A DNA stretch of 64,000 nt from Sclerodactyla briareus (GCA_026419785.1 JAODTK010005905.1:431055-495054); one strand, 5' to 3'; shown: positions 34,470 through 46,635, counted from the stretch's first letter. The notes: generated from the letters alone by a model not told the origin. Numbers and translations are program-made.

Positions 34470-34994
34470 AGTTATTTTGCATGGTTTATGTCAAAATCCT
34501 ATTTTGCATGGTTTATTAATTCCAAATTTCAAGTGTTTTATTAGATTTTCATGAAGTTTGATGTGTATGGCTACCTTCGTCCCCAAAAATGGTAACATTG
34601 AGTCACTGGGGGTTTGCAGTGTGTATAATAAATGCCCGTTTCATGCAATGAATGTCATGTTTTGTTGGAATCCCATGCAATGTATTGAGGTGGTCCGCTA
34701 TTGGTCCTTAGAATTTAAAGTGGAAAATTGGGTCATGGAAGTTGAATATTGTGTTTTACCCTTTCACATAATTTAGTCATTATTCCCCAAAACTTAAAAT
34801 CCTTTAGTAGACAACTGGTCGATGATCCTTCTTACGAATTGAAATTGGTCACTGATTGTAGGCTGTTTCTGTTAAATGCTAATACCAAAAGCAACACATG
34901 GAATGCCTTGTAATTGTTTGCTGGTGACTATAGAAGTGAACACTGAGCGCGCACCAGGCGAGACAACCGAGACCACTGGGGGCGATCGCCTTGG
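34470..34994 (+). mobile_element. Right part of a dispersed element
   Basis: Family interior ('TTTATTAGATTTTCATGAAG', 'TGGAATGCCTTGTAATTGTT'), CAGGCGAGAC at 34955-34964 and GGCGATCGCCTTGG at the end. The left end is missing. From 34995 to 36287 I see no recognisable gene or repeat, apart from a C11 run near 36153. Confidence 0.55.
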
Positions 34995-36287
34995 TCCCAT
35001 CGTTCTACTTCTAAGATTTAAAGCAAACGTGTTCTACCACTTCCCCCAAATCAGAAGGGCCGTACCTATGCCAGCTCAACAGCAATTTTTTTCTCCTTTC
35101 AACTTTATTAATTTACCGCTTTTGCCCTACGATTGCATGAGGACCAATTTGTTGCCTGATGTGCTCAAACAAGCTGACACTGGCACATTGGCTTTGCGTA
35201 ATAGTTAGGGCGCAATTCTCCTGGGTGAAAGTTGAGGGTCCCATTGGTCAAGAGTGAAAACAACATATGTACGGAGGACTTCAAAAAAGGTGGGGATCCC
35301 GACCCCACAAAAACTGCGCCCTTGGAAATAGCCTAGCAGATACCAACAACCATACAACCCGCATAACACTCATTGGGCAAACATTCATTTTCATTTATTT
35401 TTTTTTTCAAACCCCAATTTAGGTGACATTGTGAAATCCATGCCATATAGTAAAAGAGTGGTAAAAGTAATCAACGGATGCTACAGAACCAGGGAATCAG
35501 GTCATAATACCCTAGATTGGGTCGGGCCAAGCCGAACATCGAACGAAAAATAACTAAATTCGGAGAAATAATAGAGAAATTTGGGCAAATAAAAATGAAA
35601 AGTTTTTAATTAGAAATTGGTGGCGAATTTTTGCTAATCAGATATTCCAAAACACCCCAAAAAAAATTGTCGCGCATCAGCCCTGATATGAGTCGGTATT
35701 GTGCCTATAACTGCATAGAAATTCACTTGGTGCCTTTTGTGTCTTGGGGTAAGTTCTTGCCCCAATCTTTTGAACCTGTGAACGTGTAACGTAACCTGGT
35801 CATTTTATTATAGATTATACGCCGCTGGCGGTGGTTCACAGTGATAATCCAAATTTGATGATTGTCTAAACTTATTCCAATATTTGTCAAACCAAACAAT
35901 AATCCCGTTTGGAAATTGTCTAAGGTCCACTAATTCCAGATGCGGACCCCAGGTTAATAAGTCCTGGACCCGACTAGGGCCCTAGTGGAAGGATTACCCA
36001 AATTTCATACGATTTTCGAATTTTAAATCCAATTGCCAAAAGTGCCTAATTTTCAAGTGTTTCGCACAGAATGGCATTTTTCTTCCAGGTGTTGTTAATA
36101 TTCGATGTGAATGCTTCGGTCATTTTGTTCACCGAATAATTTCAAAGCCTGGGCCCCCCCCCCCGCCAATTTTGTCTGAATCAAAAATTGGACGAAAATT
36201 CTGGAAATTTGGGAAGTGGAAAAGGCAAGTGGAAAATGCCTGCGCTGGTAGTTTCCAATGACTGACTTGTAAAATTCTTTCTTGCAG

Positions 36288-36417
36288 AATTTTCTGCTCC
36301 CAATTGGATGGTCTCCCTTATGCCTATGGCTTTCCCTTCGATCGCCCCAGGGCCGTTTTCGGTATAAACCCTGGTCCCACCAAACAGCCAGAGTGGAAAA
36401 GGTACTCAAAAAAATAA
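36288..36417 (+). CDS. Exon-like segment resembling the C-terminus of arthropod-type hemocyanin/phenoloxidase
   Basis: A strong acceptor (AAATTCTTTCTTGCAG) precedes an open frame reading IFCSQLDGLPYAYGFPFDRP and then about 23 more residues to a TAA at 36415. The pattern FC...D followed by GFPFDRP is a C-terminal signature of hemocyanin-superfamily proteins (type-3 copper oxygen carriers and prophenoloxidases). No copper-site exons were found nearby. It lies inside the large intron of the neurobeachin-type gene on the same strand, so it could be a nested gene piece, a pseudogene relic or a chance match. The opposing minus-strand ORF of 163 codons is probably its shadow. Confidence 0.3.
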
Positions 36418-36669
36418 CCAATGTGGTGATATTGGTAAAGCATCTAGTATGCACAATGACACTTGTTCGTCGCTTTTCTCGAATCACACATGGGTTGATG
36501 GGTGTAATTGAGCCTGGCAAGTGCCACTTCCGGCTATCTGGAGGGTAGAAAAATCTAAAATTTTCTTCCTCATACCAACACTCCATGTGCCAACTATGGT
36601 GGCGGTAACGCTTAGATGTTCCATTGCATCACTGTGTCCCCCCCACTTTTTTCACAAAACGGAACAACA

Positions 36670-36785
36670 AAACGCCCCTGACTGGTCACACAACCCTACT
36701 CTAATGTGCTCTCTGCCAGTGTGTGATTCTGCATTCCTGCCTGGGGTAAAGCCATGCTAAAAAATGTGGATATTTAAACTGTCCT
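36670..36785 (+). repeat. Isolated diverged unit of the 105-bp satellite
   Basis: Shares the satellite order: GGTCACACAACC, CTAATGTGCTCTCTGCCAGT, GTGTGATTCTGCATTCCTGCC, then a decayed GGTAAAGCCATGCTAAAA and GGATATTTAAACTGTC. It lies 7 kb from the array. From 36786 to 37310 nothing was seen. Confidence 0.5.
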
Positions 36786-37319
36786 CAGGAATTCCCCTGT
36801 GTGTTATTGTGAATAAATGGAGAACATCCTAAATGTTATCACTGTTATAACCGGTATGGCGTGGTGAACTTGACTGATGAACAACAAACAGAGGCCAAAC
36901 ACCATGCTTTTCTACCATTGCATTGTGAAATTATAATTGACTCATCAGGTAGTAAGTGGCGCGGGAAAGAAAACAATACAAACCTCCTCCAACAATACCC
37001 GGTGCAGCTCGGTCGGGGGGTCGTGCAGCCTACAAGCCAGCGCAATACACTGTGCTGCCATCCCTATTGTTATCTACTGAAGGGCATTGAAAACTTTGAG
37101 TTCACAACTGCCCGACATACAAACATCAATATAAATGTACTACATGTAGTCTTTCAAATCTGAAATTTGACACTGTTCATTGTTCGTTGTTATGCTTTCT
37201 CCTTATACCGCAAACGAATGAGTTTGCAACGACAACATTCTGACATTTATACTATAATATAATTTTTGTGACAATCTAATTTTTGGCACATTTAGCTTGT
37301 AACACAATAACGACCCCCC

Positions 37320-37437
37320 CGGTCGGAACATAGGGAGGTTAGAATACAAAGAGTAATATAGAATATAGAGACATTTGTTTTCAAATAAAAGAACTCCCTA
37401 TGTTTCGAAACATAGGGAGATCGGAACATAGGGAGTT
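37320..37437. repeat. Perfect 26-bp palindrome in a cluster of GGAACATAGGGAG motifs
   Basis: 37394-37419 reads CTCCCTATGTTTC followed by its exact reverse complement. GGAACATAGGGAG recurs directly at about 37326 and 37423. The three copies in two orientations span about 115 bases. Function unknown; could be the end of a mobile element. Confidence 0.7.
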
Positions 37438-37479
37438 GGAATCGGGATTAAACCTCGTGAACACCATTTTTCCCCAGTT

Positions 37480-38100
37480 GGGGTAGAGGGATAGAGACAA
37501 GACTATCCATTTCTTAAAAAGGTAGCATAATAAAAGTCTTCTGGAGGTTGTTGCAGGAAATGTTTGCTTATTTAGTTTTTTTGGTCCATACGTGACCTTG
37601 AATGAACTTTGATGTACATAAGGAAGGGTTTTTATGAAAATGTTACCCTTGATAACATACAGCATGTCCCAAAATTTTCACAGCCATTGCACACCTCATC
37701 AGAAATTATTGCAGAAAATGTTTTAAGTTTGGCATTTCTTCTGTCTTGACCTCGAATGACCTTTTATGACGTTTTTTATAAAAATGCTGCCTCATGGATG
37801 CACAAGCCCCAAAAGCAATTATGTAATCAGGTAACACACGCCCTATGCTATCCGCCCCAAAGGTATCCAAATCGACCTTTGGCCCCTTGTAACTCTAAGA
37901 CCAGGTGTCAGATCGAAACAAGAGTTGGTTTTGTCTATGTAGCAGACAGAGAACTATCACATATCCAAAAATTGACATTTTTATTTCTTTGCCCCTGTAC
38001 TCCTAGAATAAGCACATTGACTTGACCTTGACCTTTTGACCCCTCTTAGCTGTTGTTTAATCCACTGAACCCAAAATTACCCTGACCACTCTCTACGAGC
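37480..38100 (+). repeat. Diverged ~150-bp AGGTCA-type repeat units
   Basis: Text such as 'TTTTTATAAAAATGCTGCC', 'GACCTTGAATGAACTTT' and 'CCCCAAAGGTATCCAAATCG' matches the repeat at 12.3 and 33.2 kb at low identity. Non-coding. Confidence 0.4.
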
Positions 38101-38166
38101 ACCTAGACTGCCTATTCCAATGTCCACTGGCCATTTAACAAAATTCGAAAAATTGCGTACTTTATT

Positions 38167-41100
38167 GTCTCGCCTGAATGAAATTCGGAAGGATATTTAG
38201 TGGTCACTATGGCGTGTGTGTGTGTGTGCGTGTGTGTGTGTGTGTGGGTTTGTGTGTGTCCACTTTTCTCGTGAGCAGGATATCTGTCGAACGGCAAGTG
38301 CAATTGCGACAAAGTTTTCAGGGTAGCATCCGGGGTTGGGTTAATACGATCTGATAGATTTTGGGCACGCAGTCACTAATTAAGTAAGGTATTGGCCTAT
38401 TTGTGTAATTTATTGTTTAGGCTCGGGAGCAAGATTACTGATGACCGTGGGTGCTATGTGACTTGGTTTGGAACTAGCTTCGGGATATGCTGTAGAACTG
38501 AGCTGCATCAGATTTTCCGGCGTAAAATAGGGTCCTCAAAGGTCAATTAGGGGTAATAAACTGTTTTTTGGCCATAACTTGGGAACCAAATGCTGCCGAG
38601 GTGGGGAGTGCCCATTGGTGCTTCACCTCGTTGACCTCCATCTGTGTGCCTTTGACCTCAATTTTACCTCTCCATATTTTTGGCCGATCGAATTTTCGTG
38701 GCCATTTTCGGATCTCGAGGGTACTTTCCGATCGGAAATGACCATAATTTTGACCCATGTGACCCAATGTTAAGATATGAGTCACAAGTTTTCATTCGAA
38801 ATTAGTGCAGTTAGGATATAGTTTCGTAGTGGATTTTCATGGTGATTTTTAGAATGAGCGGGTCAAACTCCCCGGCACTGAGGTTAAATGGTCAAAGGTC
38901 AAAAGTTGAATGAATGTGCTTATTTTATCAGTTTTACAACAGGGCAAAGAAAATTTCAACTGTCAATTTTTGTCAAAATTTGGTATCTGGCAAGAGTCTT
39001 CTGTGTGCTGAATAGACGAAACAACATCCCGCTTCAATCGGGCACTCGGTTCTCTCAAGTTCGTGGGGTCAAAGGTTGGGTTTTGATACCTTTTTGCAAT
39101 AGACGCAGTAATACTTTTTGGGATACATAATGCTTGTAGGACTGCAGGCATCTCACTAGAGTAACATTTTTCATAAAAAACTGCCATGGCATCAGAGGTC
39201 ATTCAAGGTCCTTATGGAAGAAACTAATATTTTGGAGACACCCTTACACTGACAGTTGCTTGGCATGTTTGCATTTCAGGACAGGGTGTACGACATGGAG
39301 GAGAACATTTTACATAAAAAAACCTATGTCGTCCAAGGTCATTTCAGGTCACTTATTGGCATATAACTGCCCACTAAGATGTGTTCTGCAACAACTTCCC
39401 GTGACCTTTCCTTATGTGGTTGAATAATTTCAGGACAGGTTGTATCCCATCTAGGGTTACATTTTTATAAAATGGTCATGGTCATGCCCTAGGTCATCAA
39501 AGGTCAATTTGAGGTCAAAAACTGATTTTGGAAGTACGCTTTCTGCACTAGCACTGGGCGTGTTCATCAGAATTCAAAATGTTCCTAGAGGGGATGTATC
39601 ACATGGAAGGTTTATTCCAATTTTTTAAAACCTGCCATGTCATTAAAGGGTCATTCAATGTCATTTAGGGCAAAAACTGTTTTCCTTTTTTCTGGCCGGA
39701 ACGGAGAATTGAATATCTGTGAAGGCTGGAAGTTCACCATTGTGGAATATACTTGTTACCTGCATGTGTGTGGACTCTTACCTTAATTTTGCCCTCTGTC
39801 GGGTGGGTCATGTGGTTAAAGGTTGAGTCCTTGAATAAATGGTGCTTATTAAGGAGTTAACGGCAAAAAAAATAGAACTGGTTATTTTTGATATGTGATA
39901 GACCTTTGTGTGCTTTATGAGGAGACCAACCTCCCGTCGCTCGGACGCATACTTTAGTGGTTACAAGGGGTCAAGTTTAATTTAAATAGCTTTTCGCAAT
40001 ACATTAGGCGTGTTCATTGGCATCAATATGCTTCTAGGAGTGGATGCATCACATGGAGAGTAAACAATTTTTTTATTAAAAACTGCCCATGTCATTGAAG
40101 GTCATTAAAGGTCACGTAGGGGTCCAAAACTGATTTTAAATACTTGTTTGGCCATAGCACTGGGCGTGTTATCCGAATGGCAAAATTCTCATAGGAGTGG
40201 ATGTTCACATGGAGAGTACAATTTTTATAAAAACTGTCGTGTCATGGAAGGTCATTCAAAGTCAACTAATGGGTCAAAAACTGTTTTCTGTTTCTCTGGC
40301 CAGTAATCGGAGAATTGAATTATCTGTGAAGGCTGAAGGTTCACCATTGTAGTATAATTGTTGACCTGCATTGTGTGTGACCTCTGACCTCAATTTGACC
40401 TCTGTCGGGTGGTCATGTGGTTAAAGGTTTAAGTCTTGAATAAATGTGCTTTTATTTAAGGAGTTACGGGCAAAAAAAATAGAAACGGTTAATTTTTGGA
40501 TATGTTCTAGACCCTTTGTGTGCTTTAAATCGGGAAACCAACCCCCCTTTCGATCGGACGCATACCTTTGGTAGTTACAAGGGGTTCAAAGTTTAATTTA
40601 ATTTAATAGCTTTTTCATCAATAACATTAGGCGTGTTCATTGGAATGCAATATGTTCTAGGAGTGGCTGCATCACATGGAGATAAACAGTTTCTTTCATA
40701 AACAAGCATTTCATTAAAGGTCACTTAAGGGGTCAAAACTGATTTAAATAACTTTTTTGGCCAATAGCACTGGGCCGTGTTATCAGAATGCAAAAATGCT
40801 CTTAGGAGTGGATTATCACATGGAGAGTACACTTTTCATAAAACTGCATGTCCTAAAGGTCTTCAAGGCACTTAGGGGTCAAAAACTGTTTTCTGGCCTA
40901 ATCGGAGAATTGAATATCTGTGAAGGCTGGGAAGGTTCACCATTGTTATATAATTGTTACCTGCATGTGTGTGACTCTGACCTCACATTTACCTCTGTCA
41001 TGTGGTCATGTGGTTAAAGGTTGGTCTTGAATAAATATGCTTAGTTAAGGAGTTACGGGCAAAAAAAATAGAACTTGGTTATTTTTGGATACGTGTTAGA

Positions 41101-41362
41101 CCTTTGTGACCTGCATGTGTGTTCAATAGAGTTGAATATTGTAGTGCAATTTTGCATTAGACCAAACTTATACTTCTTTCCTCTTCCGTAGCATTGTCCA
41201 TAATCAGTTCTTAAATTTAAATTGATCACGATTAGTATGTGTTAAATGCTAAACGAAAATCTTAAAGGCCACCTTAAATTCCTTGTAACTGTTTGCATGG
41301 TGACCTATTCGTGAAACCTGATAGCGCACCCAGGCGAGACACAGGGGGTGATCGCCCTTGTT
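38167..41362 (+). mobile_element. Long hairpin-ended dispersed element with internal array
   Basis: GTCTCGCCTG at 38167-38176 opens the element, a GT microsatellite follows (38213-38259), and CAGGCGAGAC (41331-41340) plus a worn palindrome GGTGATCGCCCTTGTT closes it. Between lie the usual left interior (to about 38520) and the roughly 600-bp array. At 3.2 kb it is over three times the size of copies A to C, with the same ends. No transposase-like ORF was seen. Confidence 0.65.
38520..41110 (+). repeat. Tandem array of ~600-bp units, array 1
   Basis: The landmark GAATTGAATATCTGTGAAGG recurs at about 39709, 40313 and 40908, giving a period near 600. Each unit has GACCTCTGACCTCAATTTGACC-like and AAGGTCATTCAAGGTCA-like segments, i.e. 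many AGGTCA half-sites in both orientations. A more diverged unit starts near 38570. Confidence 0.85.
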
Positions 41363-41589
41363 AAGGACCTTTGCACTTCATAGGATTTTAACCACTTTAA
41401 AATCGTGCATAACGTACTTAGATAGTATGCGTTATAACATTGAATGACCGTTGGTGACCTATCCCTACTTACATTCATTTGGACTATAGATGAATCATCT
41501 CCCCCGAGGTTTCGTCAAAATCCAACGAACTCCAAAATATTGCAGAAAATTGAAAGTTAGACTACTTAATTAGCATATATCATGCCCGG

Positions 41590-41931
41590 AGTCTTATCAG
41601 TTCTTGTACTCTTCAAGTTTGTTTTTATTCTCCGAACGCCATCCACCCATGCATCTACCAATGTTGAGAGATCTCTTGTACACAACCTTCGGGCCTTTTT
41701 TCATTATATATGCCAAATTTATGCAATGAGTATGGTCTTTCGGGACGAACAGTGGTGCACACATCACTTCTTCACCGCGCAACCTCCCCAAAAGGTCCAG
41801 CATATGGGCTTCATCACGTTTTCCAGGATATATCAACCGCACATACTGACAACGGACAGACAGACAGGGGGACATACAGACAGCAACAAAGTGATCACTA
41901 TGAATCTCCTTGAACAAAGTTCAGGCGAGAC
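41590..41931 (-). mobile_element. Inverted copy of a dispersed repeat left end
   Basis: Read on the minus strand it starts GTCTCGCCTGAACTTTGTTC (hairpin), then AGTGATCAC, a GTCT-type microsatellite and 'CGGTTGATATATCCTGG'. The interior matches 11290-11480 in the opposite orientation. The open frames of 106 and 127 codons here follow from the repeat and are not called. From 41932 to 42330 I see nothing. Confidence 0.6.
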
Positions 41932-42333
41932 AAAATGGGATTCTGTTCATTACAATTTCATGTGACGTAGATGACTACCATCAGTGCCCCCCCCGGTTGA
42001 TAGGGATGGGGCAACCCTGAATGATTCCGCAGTAAGAATCGCCCACACATTTGTGTTGATGAATTTTGCAGAAGACTTTCGATAAACCTTGACAATACCA
42101 ACAATGAGAATTTTATCCAGAATTTATTTTATTGCAGTTTTGAAGCCCAAAAAAATGCACCCATCCACGGTATCAGCTCGGTGCAGGTGTATTAGTTTGC
42201 GGTTTGTTTCGGTATCGCCGTACAATTCAGAAAAAATCATACTCCTTCAAAATTTTTATTTATAAACTTACAATATATCCATTTCAACAATGTCAAAATT
42301 AGTTTGGAGGTCAGAACAATTCTCAATCATCAA

Positions 42334-43479
42334 TGGAGTTAAGGAGAGACTTTGGCGATCACTTTGTCGTGGTTATGCTTGTTTGTGTGTGTATGTGTGT
42401 CCACTTCCTCGTTAGCAGGATATCTCCGAACGTTAACAGTCACGAAAGGTCACTTCTTAAGTGCAGGTAATAGCCTTTTCATGTAATTTTGTGCATATCT
42501 CGTTTGCGAGATTACGGATGAACCGTAGGTGCTATGGTGACTTGGTTTGGCACATAGTGCAGGATATAAGGCAGATGAACTTGATAAGATTTAGCAGTGT
42601 CCAGTATGCTACTAAAGTCGCCAATTTTCTTAAATTTGCAAAAATTTAAAAGTTTGTCGGATTTCCACGAAACAATAGTGAATATGGTCTACCTTCAGCC
42701 CCAAAACTTTACAAGATGCTTTTTGTCATTAAGGTCATCAATGTATCTAGTTGGCATAAAATTTATGCAAATCTTGAAGTTGCTTGGATTCCCATGAAAT
42801 CCTGGTGGGTATGGCTTACCTTAGTTCCAAGATTTTATCATGGATTCAGGGTTCAACCAGAGGTCATTCAACATTGTCATAATGTTGCCTAATTTCAAAG
42901 TTTGCCAGAATTTCCATGAAACTTGTTATAAGATGTGGTTACCTTTACTCTCCAACATTTTTAACATAGATGGGAGGTCACTGGAAGTCATTCAGTGTGT
43001 CTATTTGCATGGTTCATTCCAATTTCAAGTTTGTTTGATTTTCATGAAGCGTCATGGGTATGGTCCTTTAGTCTCCCCAAAATTTAACATTGACTTGAGT
43101 CACGGGGGTATATTCATTGTTATAATTAGCTCCAGTTATGGGGAAATGTTGACGTTTTGTTGGATCCCATGAAGTTTGAGTGCATTGTCCACCCTTGGTA
43201 TGGATATTTATTTATTCACATTGAAGTTGAGTATTGTGTCTAATTTGCATAATTCAGGCAATTTCAGTCACAGATTCCACAAACTTAACTCCTTTGGTAG
43301 ACATGGTCAATACTGGTCCATATGAAGTTGAAATTGTTCACTGTATTAGTAAGCTGTTTTCTGTAAACGAAACAGAAATCTGAAAGCATCCCTAGATGAC
43401 TTATAATTGTTTGCATGGTGACGTATGGAAGAAACCAATGTCGCACAACCGGCGAGACACTGGCGGCGATCGCCTTGTT
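42334..43479 (+). mobile_element. Dispersed element with worn left end
   Basis: AAGGAGAGACTTTGGCGATCAC replaces the usual left hairpin, a short GT stretch follows, then the full interior, with CGGCGAGACAC near 43450 and GGCGATCGCCTTGTTC at the right end. Confidence 0.6.
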
Positions 43480-43739
43480 CTGCAGGTGTTGCCGTTTCCC
43501 CTAATTTATTTCTAAATTGGAAATGTTTGATTGCACAATCAACGTTAATGTTGCACCTAATAGTTCCGCTTATTATTCAGTTCGACAGCGAGTGAAACAA
43601 AGTCGCACAGGCGTCTGTTTAGGCAAATCACCTATTGTTAAGTGGTCATCCTGCGCATATGTGAATGAGGCTGATACGGAGGTGAACAGAGTCAACACCT
43701 GTTTCAACAGGCCTAGTTGAATTAGGTGTGTGGCTTCTT

Positions 43740-44040
43740 CATCAAAAGCAAAGGTGATATTTTGGCCAATTACAGCTTGTAACTGTGATTAAACCTTGGA
43801 CCCCACTTATATGGATGAAGCGTCATATTCCGGGATATGTGTGTTTCCACCACCATGATGACTACATGTGTGGCAATATTTTGGGGTCAGGTGAGAGTCA
43901 ACAGAGGCAGAAGTTGGAAAATCCTTGTAACCATGATAAGTCCCAATGCTTGGTCTGATTATTGTTGGAATTTAGTGTGTAGCTTTCTTATTAGGAGTAC
44001 AGGAACCCTATTGCATGATCGAAATAGTGTCATTTTTTGT
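43740..44040 (+). repeat. One unit of the ~330-bp repeat
   Basis: Landmarks 'ACCTTGGACCCCACTTATAT', 'TTTTGGGGTCAGGTGAGAG', 'GGTCTGATTATTG' and 'AGGAGTACAGGAACCCTATT'. Non-coding. Confidence 0.55.
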
Positions 44041-44106
44041 GGGAAATGGCAAATTATCAGACATGTCATATGTGCCCATAACGAGCTGGTAAATGTTGCC
44101 ATTATA

Positions 44107-44640
44107 TAATAATAATAATAATAATAACAATCTTAACAATAAAGAGCTCTCATATAGCGCATTGCCATCGACGAAGACCCCAATGCACTGAACACAAAAC
44201 CAAAACAAGCAGCGGAGACTAATTAATTACAAAAAGATTCCGACTTAGGATTACTCTTAAATTGTCCCGGCAACTTGGGAGTTCCTCACATGGTTTGGTA
44301 GTCAGTTCCAGAGTCATGGAGCAGTGTTGGCGTTAGAACCGTTCTCTTTTTGTGGAGGATCTCACTGGTGATGAGTTAGCACGATGGATGCGTTTGACTG
44401 GAGTGTGCGACTTGTTCTTTAGTGGAGATGAGATCAGCCAGCAACTTATATGTGAGAATCAGCAAATATATTGGATCCGTTTCTCTATGGCCAGTCACAT
44501 CAGGCCTTGAAGAAAAAGTGACTGCCCATAGGTTGTCAGAAATGCGTCAAGGAATCACTAAGCGTTTGGCTTTCTGGTTGTTTGAGTCCATTGGCAAGAA
44601 AGTTAGTAGCTACAGTATGGCAATGTAGTTTGGCACATGG
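44107..44640 (-). mobile_element. LINE 3' end with ATT-repeat tail
   Basis: An ATT microsatellite (44107-44127 on the minus strand as the tail) is preceded by a 3' region containing 'TGCATTGGGGTCTTCGTCG', shared with the fragment at 18262. Further in, minus-strand text around 44290-44340 fits the WN..P end region of LINE RT proteins with frame breaks. The right edge abuts a hairpin right end of the 330-bp family (about 44555-44575), so the outer limit is uncertain. Confidence 0.55.
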
Positions 44641-45552
44641 TTGCAAGATAGCAGGTACTATTTAAATTTCCAGCACAACATATTCTAACTCGCTCTCTTA
44701 CTCTAACATGTTCTCAGCCTTTAAAGAAATTGGCTATTGTTCCACCAATCATCATGATATGGCCTACCTTTAGTACTGAGGAATTAAAGGTAATTTTGAG
44801 GTTACTGGAGGTCATTTGATGTGTCTACTTTGCATGAAATATGCAAATTTCAAAATTCAGTACAGTTTATTTTCTGTTCATCCCCAACGCTCCATATATT
44901 AGTGTGCTCAATAGAGCTGCCACATACGCCACTCGTTATTATTCAAATGCTATTGTTCAATGGAATATTCAATATTTCAGTCAGTGAGTCTGACAATTAA
45001 GCTGTTCAATTTCACATTTCCATGGTGTCTTATCCTATCCAGGGCAATTTTGTCAAGTGGCTCCTATACTTTTACAAATAATCTGTGATGATCTTGAAAG
45101 TCGGCCAGTGTCATCATAACCAATAATACATATAGTTCATTCATTTGAGACCAAAAGTCATCTAAGTAAATTTTGCTTGGTCTGGGGCCTTCTACACCTA
45201 CAGAAAAGATTGGTAGTTATCAGTGTTATCATTGATGACATGGATAATCCCACTTGTTCATGTACAGAAGAAAATCTGACCGGCCAGTAACATTATTGTT
45301 TGACTAATAATAATTGTATGGGATGTTCAGGAATCTAGAGTTATCGATGGGTCAGTCTCGCCTTGAAGTAAGTAAATAAATTGCTGCAGTTCACAGAACT
45401 CATGCAGAATTTGATTGTTCGAAGAACCTTCAAAGAAATCATTCGAACAAATCGAAAATACCCTTTACATCCACATTTGACTACTAGGAATTGATGAGTG
45501 GGCTACTGTAGCATTGACACTCTTTGTTTTAATTCTGTCTTTGTTTTACCAG
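44641..45552. other. Intron end before the terminal exon
   Basis: AT-rich, no recognised repeat or gene apart from short TTTGCATGAAATATGCAAAT text near 44829. It ends with a good acceptor tract (TTCTGTCTTTGTTTTACCAG). Confidence 0.5.
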
Positions 45553-45643
45553 GACCATTCTTGCAGGCATGGCTACTGGCAGTATGGTTGCATTTCATGT
45601 CAACTTCATGAAGTGGCACCATGACTACAGGGAGACCTACTAG
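45553..45643 (+). CDS. NBEA/LRBA: Neurobeachin/LRBA-type gene, terminal exon with stop codon
   Basis: After a strong acceptor the frame reads TILAGMATGSMVAFHVNF, then MKWHHDYRETY and TAG. This is the conserved C-terminal end of neurobeachin/LRBA proteins, which finish with a short WHHEYQ-like segment and Tyr. No frameshift. The first base completes the last codon of the missing upstream exon (phase 2). The end of the coding sequence is therefore firmly placed, and what follows is 3' UTR. Confidence 0.92.
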
Positions 45644-46241
45644 CTGGGTCCTAACCTTTGACCTCAGAACATTGCTTCAGTCATCCATACCAAACAATTT
45701 TGTCACCTCTGGGCACCTACAGCTTATTGTAACTATGGGGATTTTGATCATTGGATTTTGTTTATCGATGCTGAACCTTTGCTTCCTCCTCTCTGTTGAG
45801 ACTGAGATTGAGGTCCGAGTCCACGGTAGTTGGACACAATGCACAAAGATATGCTTATTTTAATACAGGCTGGATTAAATGCTCTTCTTCCTCCTGAGTG
45901 ACTGAATGACCATCCTGATTTTTAGGTGTCAGTGTAAGTGGAGTCCAATGATGAATTCTCTCATTTTATTGGAACTCGTACAGATAACTCTTATGGAGCT
46001 TATGCGAATATGCAAAATAATGCTCTGATATTCTTTATTTCAATCCCACTCTGTTCATCCTAATGAAACTGCAATTGGTCCGAGTAGGACAATGTAGGCA
46101 TGTCTTTTTTCTTTAAGAGAGCTAATATGTAATGGACAGAATAATTAATATTGTTATTATTAGCTCTTGACATAGAAAACGAATGAGGCATATTCATGAC
46201 ACAAAAAATGTTCTCATAATGAAAGTATAGAATCATGTAAC

Positions 46242-46247
46242 AATAAA
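46242..46247 (+). terminator. NBEA/LRBA: Candidate polyadenylation signal
   Basis: AATAAA lies about 600 bases after the stop codon at 45641. Another AATAAATAAA is at about 46925. Either could end the transcript; no downstream element is clear enough to choose. Confidence 0.35.
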
Positions 46248-46518
46248 CAGACCTTGTATATGTTGAAGCAATATGTGATTTTAATGCCCCCTTCTTTGTG
46301 CTCAACTGGAATTTATTTGTTCTCTCAGTGTGCGAAATGTTACATTAGGAGAGAGGCAATGGTCACAATTTATGGTGTTACATGTTATATCTGTCGGGAT
46401 ATTTTGAGACAAGTAATCACTAAAATGTATAAAGTTACCGGAAAACAAGATTTAAAATATTTTAAATATCAGCCCACTTACATATTCCGTCTATTTTGCC
46501 CCAGTATCTGTCATTATT

Positions 46519-46545
46519 ATATATCTATATATATATCTATATATA

Positions 46546-46587
<42 letters not shown>

Positions 46588-46600
46588 TATATATATATAG

Positions 46601-46633
<33 letters not shown>

Positions 46634-46635
46634 CC
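46519..46635. repeat. AT dinucleotide microsatellite
   Basis: Long AT/TA runs broken by occasional C or G. The 131-codon ORF ending here is mostly Tyr-Ile from this repeat and is not a gene. Confidence 0.95.

Noticed and set aside
36095-36586. 163-codon minus-strand ORF
   Set aside because: Opposes the exon-like segment at 36288, has no recognisable motif and includes a G-run-coded stretch; likely a shadow.
41582-41965. Opposing ORFs of 127 and 106 codons
   Set aside because: Both lie in a dispersed repeat whose other copy (11290-11480) does not keep the same long frame.
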